This document shows, piece after piece, positions 5,622-5,640 of a stretch of 5,640 bases of DNA. The translations under genes were made by a program, and so were the position numbers. The notes beneath the pieces are model-generated. The model was not told the DNA's origin. It saw only the letters and a list, made by a program, of their open reading frames with translations, and searched no databases. This DNA is from an uncultured Blautia sp. GTDB taxonomy: Bacteria; Bacillota; Clostridia; Lachnospirales; Lachnospiraceae. Every line of letters begins with the position of its first letter. Positions within the stretch are counted from its first letter, which is position 1. The DNA is taken from NCBI GenBank assembly GCA_900552095.1, contig URYM01000135.1:1-5640 (forward strand). The letters are read 5' to 3'.

Positions 5622-5640
5622 CTGTCTCTTATACACATCT
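5622..5640. other. Tn5 mosaic-end sequencing adapter remnant (not genomic)
   Basis: The last 19 bases, CTGTCTCTTATACACATCT, match in full the hyperactive Tn5 mosaic end used in tagmentation (Nextera-type) library construction. The natural IS50 outside and inside ends differ from it at several positions, and the mosaic is an engineered hybrid. Its position at the very last base of the sequence and the sharp interruption of the ispA frame fit untrimmed adapter at a contig end. The reverse complement is not at the start of the window. Confidence 0.96.

Noticed and set aside
5622..5640. Possible inverted-repeat end of a natural Tn5/IS50-type transposon.
   Set aside because: The 19 bases match the engineered mosaic end, not either natural IS50 end, and they sit at the exact end of the sequence.

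Overview
The window looks like vegetative chromosomal DNA from an endospore-forming member of the Clostridia, most plausibly Lachnospiraceae. This rests on the end of a spoIIIA sporulation operon, on protein sequences typical of that group, on purine-rich coding strands and on strong GGAGG-type ribosome binding sites. The family assignment is inference from protein style, not from a marker gene. All genes lie on the + strand and packing is tight; no gene-free stretch exceeds about 120 bases.

Layout: (1) 1-1456 holds the 3' end of spoIIIAF, then complete spoIIIAG and spoIIIAH. These encode parts of the mother-cell-side channel (SpoIIIA-SpoIIQ) that supports the engulfed forespore. (2) A consensus-like promoter (TTGACA-17-TAAAAT) begins just after the spoIIIAH stop and drives prfC (peptide chain release factor 3, 1536-3128, GTG start). 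prfC ends in a strong intrinsic terminator. (3) A compact extended -10 promoter (TTTTCA-17-TATAAT) follows and drives an Asp23/Gls24-family gene (the yqhY position in Bacillus), closed by a second GC-rich terminator. (4) nusB (best start a TTG at 3738), xseA, xseB and the first codons of an ispA-type polyprenyl synthase form a tightly coupled run, with 4-nt and 11-nt overlaps at the last two junctions.

The order spoIIIA - asp23/yqhY - nusB - xseA - xseB - ispA is an ancestral Firmicutes neighbourhood. Relative to the Bacillus subtilis arrangement, accB/accC and folD are absent from the expected positions, and prfC sits where accB-accC would be.

The last 19 bases (5622-5640) are exactly the hyperactive Tn5 mosaic end used in tagmentation libraries. 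They are a sequencing-adapter remnant, so genomic sequence stops at about 5621 and ispA is cut by the end of the contig, not by biology. I found no CRISPR array, RNA gene, natural mobile element or undescribed system here; the region is ordinary core genome with some interesting regulatory layout.
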